64,000 bases of DNA from Schistosoma haematobium (GCF_000699445.3 NC_067196.1:44359806-44423805); one strand, 5' to 3'. Positions 36,044 to 48,471 are shown, numbered from the stretch's first letter. Numbers and translations are program-made. The notes: a model not told the origin generated them from the letters alone.

Positions 36044-37400
36044 ATTACAGAATCTATTTTCATAATCATAGAATTTTCATACAATTGTTGATAATGGTGG
36101 AGTTTTTATTCTCTTAGTTACAAATCTTCTCCACCGCTGTTGATCATGAATGATCTCAAAATGTTCTTATTTTTTGTTGTCTTTGATATTTTCATCTTTT
36201 AAGAATATTGAAAAGCAGCATTTATGATTATTATTAGTATTTTCGTTTATAATAATTAATGATTCTATACATTCATAATGAATAAAGGTTAGAATTAGAG
36301 TTCATTATAATAATTAATTAAAGTCTATCTTTTTGATTAAACATTACGCTGTCAATGATTCCACATCTTTTCTGTATTGTATAATACCGTGTCTTTCATT
36401 AAAGAATATTATGATTTATAATTTTTTTTTATTGTTAGGTAATAAAAAAACCAAAGATAAAACAACATTGACTAAGTTATAAATAATAAAAAAATAGAAT
36501 AAAATCTTATTTTGTAAACAGTTTTGTTATAATTTTTAAGTACGAACAGCAACAGCAACAACAAAAACTGTATGTACTTTAGAAATTTGTATAGAATAAA
36601 GAGGAATATGATAGATTAAAATACATTATGAATAAAGAATATGCTTCTTCTTTTACATTTTCCATAAACATCCCTCTTTCTATTTTATTTTATTTTTTTT
36701 TCATTATTTATTTTTAACTTTTTGTTGTTGTTGCTGCTTTATTGTTATTATTATTATTATTGATTAATTACTTAATCAATTAATCAATTATTTTTTAAGT
36801 GTTTATCACCACCATCAATTAGTCTGCGTGTACATGTTTCCACTTATTATAATAATTGATATAAACTTATTCTTTTTGTATATGGTTAATTGAATGAATC
36901 TTTTTTATTTCATTTTGTTACTTTTGAATTAATCTATATTATGACAATGAGATATACATAGACAATCTGATTCAATTTAGTTATTGAATTTAATGACACA
37001 GTAATGGTTGTTACTTTTTATTTTTGTTGTATTTTCTTCATAAACTGATCAGTTGTTTCTTTACTCATTTTGTTTTTTTGGTTTTCATATTTGATTTAGA
37101 AAAGGAGGAAAGTATTTTGTAAAAACAAAAAGTCAATTATAATTCACTATAATCTAGATTATTAACACAAAATGACAAGTATAATTATTGTAAAGTGATG
37201 GGTTAGGTAAAAGTTAAGTAATCAAATTATTGTAATTATTACTATTATTATGAAAATATACTTGTAGATTTGGAAAAACTGTAAGTCTTCTTTTTTTAAA
37301 AATCAATAATCTAATGTCTCTAATGATTGAAGCTTGTTGCTATATACGTTTCAGGATTGAATCATAGTTATGTTCAACAGTTAGTTCTGCCAACTAAGTT
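36044..37400. other. 3' UTR and AT-rich downstream flank
   Basis: Very AT-rich, with T runs and ATT/TTA microsatellite-like stretches around 36740-36800. No ORF of note. Confidence 0.5.
36281..36286 (+). terminator. candidate polyadenylation signal
   Basis: The first AATAAA after the kinase stop, 238 bases downstream. Further AATAAA motifs occur around 36595 and 36630, so the exact 3' end is not fixed. Confidence 0.4.
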
Positions 37401-37849
37401 GAATTATAAACGTAATAATCTCCACAACCCCCATACTAGTAATCAACATGTGCTCACTAGTGACTAGCTTCGTGAGGGAATTCTCGGAGTTCTAGTGAGA
37501 AGCCGTGATCAGTGGAGCTAATCCATGTCGGGTACAGACAGGTATCTACCTCAGTACAATGGAAGTTGGTCAAGCAATTTCGTGGATTGGTTGATGTTAG
37601 ACACTATCACCATTGGATGCCGGCTCAGTGGTCCAGTTAGTTAAGCGTTCGCGTGCGAGACCGAAGGCTCTGGGTTCGAATCCCGCGAGCGGGATCGTGG
37701 ATGCGCACTGCTGAGGAGTCCCACAATAGGACAAAACGGCCGTCCAGTGCTTCCAGGTTTCCAAAGGTGGTGGTCTAACATCAGTCGGTTCATGATCTCA
37801 ATCAAAAACGTAATAATCTCCACAACCCCCATACTAGTGAATTATAAAC
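37401..37849 (+). mobile_element. tRNA-headed hammerhead SINE with terminal direct repeats and 11-bp target duplication
   Basis: The target duplication gaattataaac is at 37401-37411 and 37839-37849. The element, 37412-37838, begins and ends with the same 29 bp (37412-37440 and 37810-37838). Inside are a tRNA-like head (ggctcagtggtccag and gggttcgaatccc) and a hammerhead region. That region has stem I gcactg (37705-37710), core ctgagga (37711-37717), gtcc/ggac stem II, the second core strand mutated to aaa (37733-37735; gaa expected), a loopless stem III acgg/ccgt, and the cleavage C at 37744 before cagtgc. It looks like one full unit plus the tail end of a preceding unit. The G-to-A change at the core should abolish cleavage. 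Confidence 0.8.
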
Positions 37850-40500
37850 TATCAAATACATTAAAAGTGTAACTCCAGACAAAATACAGGAATATATGTT
37901 TCACTAACAAAATATATCAAATTAAACATTGAAAATTTTCTGCTCAGAGCCATTAAGTAGTTTTAAGAGATTGAATATATTTGTGTCAAATCTTACATCT
38001 GAAAATAAGAACATAAAAAGTAGTATGAATATTTTCAATTGCACTTTATTTCAGATGTTGGATATGTATAACGTTTGTGATAGCTAACCATTATTCGTGC
38101 TAAAAGTTTTAGTAACTAAGCACCTTTGAGTAATTCGAGAAGCCGAATTGTGTTTGTGGTATATATATAAAAACCATAAATGCAAGTCATATGAACACAT
38201 TTTTTTTTCATTGTATAACTTAGATGGAGTTATTTCACTGGTTAAGTAGTTTATTCTCTTGACCAGTCAAAGCTAATTGATTCATCAATGTTTCTGATTT
38301 TATGTGATAGTTTGAAAAGTCTTTTTATCTTCTTATCATTTGATGAAACACAAACTACTTTGAATTAGCAGTCGTTAATTACGACCAATATGCAATAGGT
38401 AGTACATCCTGTGTGTAGTGCACAAATTAACATATTTTGTCATTCACCTGTACTTTACTTTAATGAAGATACCTTCTTGTATGCAAGTATCGGTTTAGAA
38501 AATGATGGGAAAATGAATCTCATTCACCCTTGGTACTTGAGTGATGATTCTTTTTCGGCTTGGTTTGCATGTATGTATTAAATAAGGTTGTATTGTTACA
38601 TATGAGCTAAGTTCAAATGAATATCATAAGAACGTTTTTATGCTAATACAAAACACGATGGATAGTGCATGATCCAAACATACTTTTGACAATCTACAAA
38701 AGAAATAGATTCAATTCATTTTAGCCTAACACCTTTACCGAAACTGTAAATTTTATCCTTTGAATCAAGGGTAAAGTAGGTGTTTTTTGTTTATAAATTA
38801 TTCGGTTGAGTTTTTAGAAATAAAATATAGCAATACACAATTTGTGAAGGGAAGAGGAAATAACATTACAATCTCAAACTGTATTTGTCCATATTGAAAT
38901 TTCTGGCTGTAATCTATGAATTGTTAAAAAAAATAATAACCAAACGATTGTTATATACTTATATATAATAAACAATTTAACAATGAAACAAACTAAACAG
39001 TCTTATTGATAAATTATCACGTAAAACCATGTTAAAGCTGTGGACTCTAATATTTTAAAGGATTTATGATAAATAATCAGGGAAAAACATCATAAAGTGT
39101 TTCGAGACTTTAAGTACAAAAAAGACGATTGTGTAATGATCTAAAGTTGAAAGAAGAATGGGTAGATGAAATATGAGAGACAAATATCGATTTGAATGAT
39201 ATAATGAATAAACAGAAGACGTGAAGGTGATAATAACAACTCAATAATAATAGTGAAAGACTATTAGAAGGTAACTAATCACTGTATATAAAGGATATTG
39301 ATGATAATCAACAAATATACTTGAATTGGTGTTAGGGTTATCCAAAGATGAAAATATTGCACATGTTACTTTTGAGCGCAAAGTTCAGGCCTGAACTACT
39401 CTAACAGTTCAAAAGAAGACCCTTACAAGTATATTGGATGTGAAGGAGTTATTAATGTAGATTCATAAAAGTAGCTTCAATGTCTATGTTAAAAATGTCG
39501 TACTCAAACAAGCTTCGTATTATATTCTTCAAACGGCCTTCCGTTCATGGATGTGTGAATAATACTGTAGTGAAGAAACACTCAGGTGGGAGAAACCAAT
39601 CTATTGTTGAGTACAAAATTATAGAATGTTTTTGTAAAATGTGGAAAACATATAATAAATACTTCATTTGCACATCTTCCATCAATTATCTGTTACAAAC
39701 TTCATCATACTTCCATTCCTATTGTTATTACAATAACTCTCTGTTTACATTCCTGTTCTCTTCAATTAAACAAATATTTTCAACCTTCTGATGTCAGGCA
39801 TTCCACTTCTGATTAGTTTTATGTCTGATGACATAAATAGCATACATCACAATACTTTTTCATTCTTGGCTGAATTGATGCGAATCTATTTTTGTAGTTT
39901 AGTTTAAACGCTAGATTACTAGGCGACCTTCTTTCGTTACTTGAAATCTTTGAACACTTTATTATCCAATCTCGTTCTGTTCTTTTATTGATGTATATAT
40001 TCATATTCCTTAAGTCATTATTAATATCATTATATTGAATTAATTCTATTCTTTATTTGAAATTGTTGAATTTTCAGTTGTAATAACCCTTAACGAATTT
40101 CTGTCTTCTAAATTAACTGTAAGATAAAACTTTGATCTTTTTTCTTTGGTTAATATCATTATTGTCCTGGTGCCAACTTAAGTTTATTGAAGATGAGAAA
40201 ATGAAATTGAAAAAAACTGTTTGCAATAAACACAGACAAAATAGAACTTTATGTTTGTAAATTGAAGTTTCATTCAAAAGGATACTTGCTACAAAACTTG
40301 TATTATCATGTTTTAATAGAAATCTGTTTACTAACTGTAGGGTTCAATCAATAATTAGAATTTAATGTATATCACTTATTTTGATCAAAGCATCAGTTTG
40401 GAAAGTGGTGTTACTGTCTATATTACTATTAAATATAGCATCCAATTGAGTGGTCTCAAAAATCCATATTGATTTACAATTGTGTTATATGGTTGGACGA
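37850..40500. other. intergenic, no recognised feature
   Basis: AT-rich. The 103-codon plus-strand ORF at 39480-39791 shows no domain or splice context that I can support. Confidence 0.4.
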
Positions 40501-40889
40501 CTATTTTATTTGTGTTGGTCGAAAACAATCAAAAAACGAGGAAACAATATTCATCAATAATCAAACGTTTTTCATAGACAACTTAGCGATCCCATAGTGG
40601 AAACCTTAGAAACGTCTAACAAAACTGTTATGAGTTTGAAGGCAGTGATATGTGAAGCATGTAATAAAAAGATGAAAAGAACAGAAACACATAATCAACA
40701 TTTTACGGTTCAAAAAGCACCAAAGTGAAACGACTTATCACTAGATAATAGTTCTAATGAAATAAATTGAATTGGTAACTTAGTATTACTTTACTACGAT
40801 GATACACACTACAAATAATTTAGGAATACACAAAATTGAAGCATACTACAGGACAACTGATACACTTCAAAATACTTTAGTTCGAATAT

Positions 40890-41480
40890 AGAATAAGATT
40901 CCATTCACGTCAACAGAATTGTGCACACAGATTAGATCGTGTCAATTGCGGTGCGTTTTATATGGAAGAGTCATGCCATTTTCAGTGACCATCAAATCAA
41001 TATTAAATACATCAATAATACCTAAAAAGGCTTTTTCAACAGTAAAAACGACGAGTAACTAAAGTTTATATATATTCCCAATTTCTACAACCCTTCATAG
41101 AAAGAAGGGATTACAATCCATTAAACGCGGACCATTTATTTAAGCGACCATACGTAATTATGTTTACATCTTACACCAGTAACACTAGATAACTCCATTT
41201 TACTTTCACATATTACAAAACAACGTTTTTCACAACCACTAGAATAAAGACCAACACACAAGTACTCCGCACAACAGTAACCTTGACTAGAGAGACATGA
41301 TATTGACTTGGCCAGACCTACATTTTATTGTACAAAATATTTTACTTTGTTACTTTGTACTGTTTGAAGTCCAGTTAATTTAGTTCAATAATTTGTTTAC
41401 TCTGAAAAAGCCGACTACACCAAGTTACAAAACGTCAGAAAATTAATTTTCCGCTCCTGGGCATTTAATAAATATATCAT
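40890..41480 (+). mobile_element. possible Penelope-like remnant
   Basis: Around 40935-41000 one frame reads NCGAFYMEESCHFQ-like sequence, similar to the Cys-rich start of a GIY-YIG endonuclease. At 41400-41445 the plus strand has ctctgaaaaagccgactaca followed by caaaacgtcag, which could be a decayed hammerhead core (CUGANGA and GAAAC expected). Both signals are weak and the frame is broken, so this is a tentative call. Confidence 0.3.
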
Positions 41481-44175
41481 TAATTATATTATTAAAAAAC
41501 CTGCCCACTGCTCAGCTTTTCTAAATTAGCAAGTCATACCATGGTAATAGTACCCATTTGCTTATGATAGTTTAAGAAATTATAAATCGGTGGTTATATG
41601 AAGCATTTGTGCAATTTGAAGGTAATTTGTGCCTCCAAGTGACATCAACAGAAGAGACACTGAAAGCAGCTAAACACTCCTTAACTGACCTTTGAAGGTT
41701 TTAAACTTACCTTAAGTTCTAAGGCCTCCTCAAAACCCACAGAAAACTGTATAAGAACTCTTAAGCATGAAAGTAGCTAGGAAACTTCTCTATCATAGAG
41801 TCAGAGTTCAGTTAGTTACGCTTTCAATTGCAATTAAAATATACTATAGAGAGATTCTTACTTACAGTCAGAAATTCAATACTTCACGTAGTCATGTATG
41901 CACACTGTTATCAGATTACAAAAAAAAGTCGAAACATCAATTCGATAATACCTTATTTTCAATAGTTCTCCAAATGACACTAATTCTTAGTGAAAAGTAT
42001 TCTTAAAATGATTTGCTATTTCTTAGTAGATTGTATTTCATATAAACAATATTTGCTAACTTTTATTAATAAGAAATAGTAAGGAAAGATGTTTTTTATC
42101 TTTTAATTTACTAAACAATATAATTAGTATTAGTTTATAAAGTTGAAAATGTTTTCTTTAGTAATAGTAGTGTATACAGATTAGTTTAAATAAACATAAA
42201 TGATAACTGACCAAGTACATAGTCAAATTGTAAACTGATTATTACTTTGTAATCAGTGTATTGACATTGAATAAGGTTGAATGAACTTTAAGCAGTTAGT
42301 TTAAAAGGTTCATAAATTAGTTTCATTTTCTTTTTTCCAGCTGAGAGTTTTAACTAAATTAGTTAATAGTTTTTTTAATTTATTTTATTATATCAAATAT
42401 AAAAAAAATATTGTTTCATATGACCTAATACATATCATAGCGGTTTCATTGTTACCGTTACTAAATGATATTAGGATCATGTGACAACATTGATTATATA
42501 CTTATTTCTAAGGTCAATTTTTGTCACTAACGCATTTCAATAATATCAGATCATTAGTATTGAAACTTAGAAAGTACATATAATAATAATAATTATTATT
42601 ATTAATAATTGATTCATTCTATTCGTTAAAATAGATATAATCCTCTTAATACTCTTTTTACTTATAGTAACAGAAATGATGATTAGCGTAACTAGAAGTT
42701 ATTCAATGTAATTACTAGTTGATAATGTTAGTAGACTGTTTAGAAAATGATTTAATCATTGTTATTAAAAAGTTGCGATACAAGAATAAATTCATTTACA
42801 CCATCAAGAGATATTTTGAGCCATGTCACTTCATATCTCCAATCAGTGGCTATGATTATTGAGCATGCTTTAACCAAGTGATTTGAACCTATCCATACAA
42901 CTCATTTCAACGGTTAATGACCTCATTGTTCTGGTTCTTCTAACTTACTTTCAAGACAGTTAACATCTAATGTCGATGTAGATAGCATTCAAAATATATA
43001 TCTCAACTACCCCAGATGATGAATATTTACTACTTGATCAACCAATTTCTCATCTTTTCCATTGTGATAGTGAGATAAATTTAGAAAAGAAAAAGCAGAA
43101 CTGGAAGACACATTTGTGATGTCCTAAGGAGTGGATACTAGAATTTCTTACGTTTCGTGACTTAGAGTAAATGACTTTTTCAAAGCAGATAACTTTAAAT
43201 TCCTACTTATTTAGAATATTACAAATCAATCATTTCATTACCTTCTACTTTTTATTTAATTTTTTTTTACCATTTAAACATACTACTCATTAACATTTCA
43301 CTTTCGTATACATCGCTATTTCTATCTGAATTCTTTTCATCATGATATTGTTAGCTTCAATTACAAGCCTGTTAGAATACTGGAAATAATGTTTAGTGAT
43401 AAGACTTATTAAGACTGATAATATTGTTAATGAATTGAAAACATCCAAGTTTTCATTTTACTAGGTTTATAAACAGTCAGCATAAAAAATACTTAGACTA
43501 AATGATTGATATATATATGATAGGTCATAAATGGTTTTTGTTTTAATATCATACTACTTTCTAAATGACAGCTGAGTAGTTTGAATAGCAATTAATTATG
43601 GTTAAAATTTTATTTTTAAATGAAAGTCATATGCTTAATAATTTTAAATAACAAACTGTTAGTCAACTAACAGTAACTCTCATCTTCAAAAATGATATTT
43701 ATTATTAAAACAAAACTACTCACTAATCATCCAGAAATAATAAAATCACTTAGGTTTATCCTATAGTTTTATAAAAACAGTTGAACTATGCCATTACTCT
43801 CTTAGTGGTAACCAATCTATAAACGCCCTCAAAAGTTCAAATACTCTAACAATGCGATGGATATTAAGTTACAAACTTTGAATGAGAACTCAGTAGGGTA
43901 TTGTTTTACATCTTTGGTAAACTAGATAAAATATTTTATGAAACACAAAAGTATGAACGCCATTTATAACTAAAGTGTCAACTGTCGAAATTGCACTAAC
44001 ACAATGATGAAAATATTTTCCTTGATTTTAATCGAAATGAATACAACTTCTGAATACTTTACAAAAGTTTTATTCCAGTCGACTTTAGTAATTCTACATA
44101 CTTTATAGCATAAAACGTATTTGATTAAGTAAATAAAGAAGACTATTCCAAACACGCTGTTTAACTTTTTCAACG
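41481..44175. other. intergenic, no recognised feature
   Basis: AT-rich on both strands, with only short chance ORFs (for example 41767-42006). Confidence 0.4.
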
Positions 44176-44179
44176 TTCC

Positions 44180-44375
44180 ATTCGTTCATTCGAAGCTAGA
44201 CCACCTTGGAAAACCTGGAAGCACTGGATGGCCGTTTAGTAGTACTGCAGGACTCCTCAGCAGTGAGCATCTACGATCCCGCCCCACGAGATTGCAACCC
44301 AGGAACTATCAGTCTCGTGCGTGAGTGCTTAACCTCTAGATCACTGAACCGGCATCTAACGACGATGTTAATGTC
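44180..44375 (-). mobile_element. tRNA-headed hammerhead SINE copy
   Basis: On the minus strand: gccggttcagtgatct (A-box area), gggttgcaatct (B-box area), ctgctgaggagtcc, then a disrupted stem II and ctaaacgg where ggacgaaacgg is expected, then the usual tail (agtgcttccaggttttcc, ggtggtctagc). The ribozyme is inactive by sequence. Confidence 0.7.
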
Positions 44376-45890
44376 TAACTTTAACCAATTCCTTCATTTA
44401 TTTCAGGTTGTATTTTATTGTTTCATCCAAAAGTATATATAATGTTATAACTATATATATAAAATAAACAAAATGAACAATCTCCCTTTATTTCAATAAT
44501 TCCATTTGTAAACTAGGGTAATAATTTTCCGTTCATGATACGATGAATTATTTACCATCAATGTTATCAAATTAAAGATTTAATTAAGTTTATTTGAATG
44601 AGTAAAAACTTTTTTTTTGTAATGTGATCATTTGGATTAAGTTAATTAAACCTTAGTTACATTTAATTAACTTCTATCATAAGATACATTAATTACAGGA
44701 GAATAAGAAATTGCACGTTTTAAGAATAAATTAACTCCATCTGTTACATTTGATAATTTAATCAAACATAGAAACGTATTATTCATGGAAAGTACTAAAT
44801 GAGGTCAATATTGTATTTTTTTGTTTCTTTTAACTTATGATAATTAGCTTATGGTTCTAGTTTGTTGCAGTGCGAAAATGTAGATGTGTACTATTTGCAA
44901 TTTGTGAACTGGGATAAAATAGCTGAATATAATAATTCAATAATGAAGCTCCAAATAAATTATCACATATTGATTATTTCGGTCACTGAGTAATTCTTTG
45001 CATTTATTAGACGATAAAATTAATTGGTAGATAAATTTAAGTAACTAATATCTGATACTATACTAACAGTTTTCTATTTTTGGAACTACGTACCATAAAG
45101 GTTTCCATCTCGTTATTATAGTGATTTTCTGAACAGTGAAGTATAGCTCTGTATTTAAATTGTACGAAGTGATATTAAATTAGTGGTCTTTAAAAGATAT
45201 TTTGATGTGTACTACTAATATCGACAGATATAAGTAATAGGTATTACCAATCGAAAATAGAATGCTTGGAGGAAGAAGTTTGAAATAATGGAAAAGAAGA
45301 GAACGTGAGCAGAGAATGATTGGTATGGAAACGAAGAAACAACAAGGTCTGAGATAATTGATGGATATTTTGCAAGTGAATTATTTACTGTATGAGTTTT
45401 AGATCTTACCAAGATTTGTAATGTATCAAAATACATTTGGTTGCCCCCCCTTATTTGTGTTCTCATTTACTATAATATAATATCATCCTCTTAACGACTT
45501 ATTTTAATTAGTAATTTTGGCGATCCGTTTTTCACAACAGTTATCTATATCTGATCGTTTAGGCGTGAGATGCTAAATCTATTCTGTGAATAATGATTTA
45601 CTTAAGTGTCCATAATCTAAAACTGCTTGAATATCGAATGAGTCTACATCACTACCGAATCACAAGTTTTGATAATCTACTTCATTTCAACAGTCGTTAT
45701 GCTAAAATCTACACATTTCATGATGTCTAAATGTTCTTGAAATTCATGTTATAAATGTTCGATTCCCCTCACTCATGGTGTGAAAACAACGAAATCGTAA
45801 GTGTAAATATTACCGGTAGTATAAAATGTAAATATCAGATGTTTTGTGGATATTAAAGCAATTTTAATAGTTATGATCATGAGTCATTTG
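44376..45890. other. intergenic, no recognised feature
   Basis: AT-rich. An 83-codon minus-strand ORF at 45215-45466 has no recognisable domain. Confidence 0.4.
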
Positions 45891-45892
45891 AA

Positions 45893-46012
45893 ACTAGATC
45901 ACCATGGAAAACCTGGAAGAACTTGACAGCCGTTTCGTCTATTGTGGGACTCTTTAGCAGTGCGCATCCACGATCCCACCTCGTGAGATTTGAACCCTGG
46001 AAATCTAATGAG
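45893..46012 (-). mobile_element. tRNA-headed hammerhead SINE, partial copy
   Basis: On the minus strand: B-box-like gggttcaaatctc, gatcgtggatgcgcactgct, core mutated to ctaaaga, then gacgaaacggctgtcaag and the tail. It lies next to a plus-strand copy, so the two copies are in opposite orientation. Confidence 0.7.
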
Positions 46013-46014
46013 AT

Positions 46015-46325
46015 GCAATGACCAGTGGAGTTCGACCGGGTCTGTTGTGAGACAGTAACACACTGAAGACGATAGTGAATGTGTCGCTCAACTTCGCGGA
46101 TTTGTTAAAGTTAGACATCGACACCGTTGGATGCCAGCTCAGTGGTCTAGTGGTTAAGCGCTCGCTCGCGAGACTGATAGGTCTTGGCTTCGAATCTCAC
46201 GGGAGGCAGGATCGCCGATGTGCACTGCTGAGGAGTCCCACAGCAGGACGAAACGGCCATCCAGTGCTTCCAGGTTTTCCATAGTGGTCTAGCTTTAGCT
46301 GACTCATGATCTCAACCATTGAAAA
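46015..46325 (+). mobile_element. tRNA-headed SINE with a near-intact hammerhead ribozyme
   Basis: The 5' leader (about 46015-46125) is similar to the leader of the element at 37412. The tRNA-like head has A-box agctcagtggtc (near 46136) and B-box ggcttcgaatc (near 46186). Downstream is the ribozyme at 46222-46267, then the tail ttccaggttttccatagtgg. RNA polymerase III transcription from the internal boxes is the expected mode for such elements. Confidence 0.78.
46222..46267 (+). ncRNA. hammerhead ribozyme, core intact (SINE-borne)
   Basis: Stem I is gcactg (46222-46227) with cagtgc (46262-46267). The core is ctgagga (46228-46234) and gaa (46250-46252). Stem II is gtcc/ggac closed by a 7-nt loop. 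Stem III is acgg/ccat with no loop and one C-A mismatch. The cleavage residue is C46261 in an AUC triplet. All invariant core bases are present. The loopless 4-bp stem III is as known from schistosome hammerheads, which tend to work best as dimers. Confidence 0.7.
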
Positions 46326-46479
46326 AAATAGGGTCAAATGTAGTTGTCTGGGAAAAAACGGTCCAGGTTGTATGAATGCTCAGGCTTCCTTTCTGTTCTT
46401 CTACATCTACTTCTAGTTCTAAATCTGTATTAGTCAGAACAGATCTGACACTTAGCATTATATTCGTTATCTGTAATAT

Positions 46480-47214
46480 TCAGTGTCATAGCAGCCTCAG
46501 CAACAGTAGGTCTCAATATACACAAAGGGAAAAGCAAGATTCTCCGATACAACACAGCATGCACCACTCCAGTCACAATTGACGGAGAAGATTTGGAAGA
46601 TGTAAAAACCTTTAAATATCTGAGCAGAATCGTTGATGAACACGATGGATCTGATGCAGATGTGAAGGCGCGGATCGGCAAAGCAAGAGCAGCATATTTA
46701 CAACTGAAGAACATCTGGAACTCAAAGCAACTGTCAACCAACACGAAGGTCAGGATTTTCAATACAAATGTCAAGACGATTCTACTGTATGATGCGGAGA
46801 CCTGGAGAACTACGAAAGCCATCATCCAGAAGATACAGGTCTTTATTGACAGCTGTCTACGCAGAGTACCTCAGATCCGTTGGCCGGACACTATTAGCAA
46901 CAACCTACTGTGGGAGAGAACAGATCAGCTTTCAGAGGAGGAAGAAATCAGGAAGAAGCGCTGGAAGTGAGTAGGATACACATTGAGGAAGGCACCTAAC
47001 TGCGCCGCAAGGCAAGCCCTCACATGGAATCCTCATGACCAAATGAGAAGAGGATGACCAAAAAACACATTACGCCGAGAAATGGAGACAGACATGAGAA
47101 AAATGAACAAGAATTGGATGGAACTAGAAAAGAAGGCCCAGGACAGAGTGGGTTGGAGAATGCTGGTTGGCGGCGTATGCTGCATTAGGAGTAACAGACG
47201 TAAGTAAGTAAGTA
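46480..47214 (+). mobile_element. SR2-like RTE copy, 5'-truncated, inactive
   Basis: It matches the last quarter of the intact element: caacagtaggtctcaatata (equivalent of 32070), then [63 protein letters not shown]-stop, WNPHDQMRRG-stop, [25 protein letters not shown]. It ends gtaagtaagtaagtaag, the typical RTE tail. Two stops break the C-terminal part. 5' truncation is usual for this class of element. Confidence 0.85.
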
Positions 47215-47624
47215 AGTTATATTCATCATCTAGAGGGAACATGATGTCAATTGCATAGATAGAAGTGAAGAATTAACTCTATTTACTAAATGACTAACAT
47301 TTATCTCATTTAAAAAATGATATTTTTTCCAATTAACTGAAGTTAATTAACTTTCTTTTAAAAAATCCATAAGACGCCATCAATATGAGTAGTCGCTATA
47401 GTAATTGATATCTAATGTATACATGTGTGGCCTTAGATATGTGGTATGTAATCTACCTAGTTGGATCTCATGAATAATTTGTATTATGGATATCCATTAA
47501 TGAGTTTATTACAAAATAGTTGATCGTTACCTCAGTTTGCTTGTTGAAAAAGTTTGTTTTCACTAAAAAGGCAAGGGGTATTCATCCATTTCTATTATTT
47601 TTCAAAGAAGCACAACTGACAAAC

Positions 47625-47636
47625 TAATAATAGAAT
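47625..47636. repeat. 12-bp direct repeat left of the large palindrome
   Basis: taataatagaat, found again at 48523-48534. It could be the target duplication of the palindromic insertion, but the right copy lies 30 bp beyond the arm and the sequence is AT-rich, so chance is possible. Confidence 0.35.
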
Positions 47637-47658
47637 TTAAATAAAGCAAGAACAAATA

Positions 47659-47721
47659 TTGGTGCAGAATAGTATGAATTCATATTATTTCGAGGTTTCT
47701 CGTCAGCTGCTTACAAACCAA
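47659..47721 (-). ncRNA. candidate hammerhead ribozyme, left arm
   Basis: The reverse complement of the motif at 48409-48471, with identical sequence on the minus strand. Confidence 0.55.
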
Positions 47722-47800
47722 AAAATGTGATAGAATTTTTACATTGAGGTAGAGTGAAAACAAATGACATAGATGAGTGTAAATAACTGGGTTACAATAA

Positions 47801-47802
<2 letters not shown>

Positions 47803-47843
<41 letters not shown>
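47803..47843. repeat. (TA)n microsatellite, left arm
   Basis: About 40 bp of alternating T and A. It is mirrored by a TA run at about 48289-48325 in the right arm. Confidence 0.95.
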
Positions 47844-47845
<2 letters not shown>

Positions 47846-48286
47846 TAGAACAGGTCAGAGGTCAAAGGAATTAATTCGGGTTGGGTGGTGTAATAATGCA
47901 ATTGAATAATCATAAGATAGGTTACGTAATAATAATTAAATAGAGTATGAAAAGTTAAGATAATTTAGGAGGATCAGGTGGTGGAAATGCGTAAATAATA
48001 ATGTGGCTTAAGAATTATGTAATAGGGAGGAATATAAATATTTTAAAATAAATAAAAATAAAATAACAATAATATTTTATTTATTTTAAAATATTTATAT
48101 TCCTCCCTATTACATAATTCTTAAGCCACATTATTATTTACGCATTTCCACCACCTGATCCTCCTAAATTATCTTAACTTTTCATACTCTATTTAATTAT
48201 TATTACGTAACCTATCTTATGATTATTCAATTGCATTATTACACCACCCAACCCGAATTAATTCCTTTGACCTCTGACCTGTTCTA

Positions 48287-48288
<2 letters not shown>

Positions 48289-48325
<37 letters not shown>
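48289..48325. repeat. (TA)n microsatellite, right arm
   Basis: Counterpart of the run in the left arm. The small length difference accounts for the offset between the arms. Confidence 0.92.
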
Positions 48326-48329
<4 letters not shown>

Positions 48330-48408
48330 TTATTGTAACCCAGTTATTTACACTCATCTATGTCATTTGTTTTCACTCTACCTCAATGTAAAAATTCTAT
48401 CACATTTT

Positions 48409-48471
48409 TTGGTTTGTAAGCAGCTGACGAGAAACCTCGAAATAATATGAATTCATACTATTCTGCACCAA
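48409..48471 (+). ncRNA. candidate hammerhead ribozyme, right arm
   Basis: The core is ctgacga (48424-48430) and gaa (48439-48441). Stem I is gcag (48420-48423) with ctgc (48463-48466), extended by ttggt (48409-48413) with accaa (48467-48471) around a 6-nt bulge. Stem II is only ga/tc closed by aacc. Stem III is ataatatg (48442-48449) with catactat (48454-48461) and one A-C mismatch, loop aatt. The cleavage position is U48462 in an AUU triplet, allowed by the NUH rule. All invariant positions agree. The 2-bp stem II is unusually short, so cleavage needs testing. Confidence 0.58.

Noticed and set aside
46130..46200. tRNA-gene-like sequence (A and B boxes)
   Set aside because: It belongs to the head of a dispersed SINE with a hammerhead and tail. 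The cloverleaf is not complete, and similar heads recur at 21510, 37620 and 44330.
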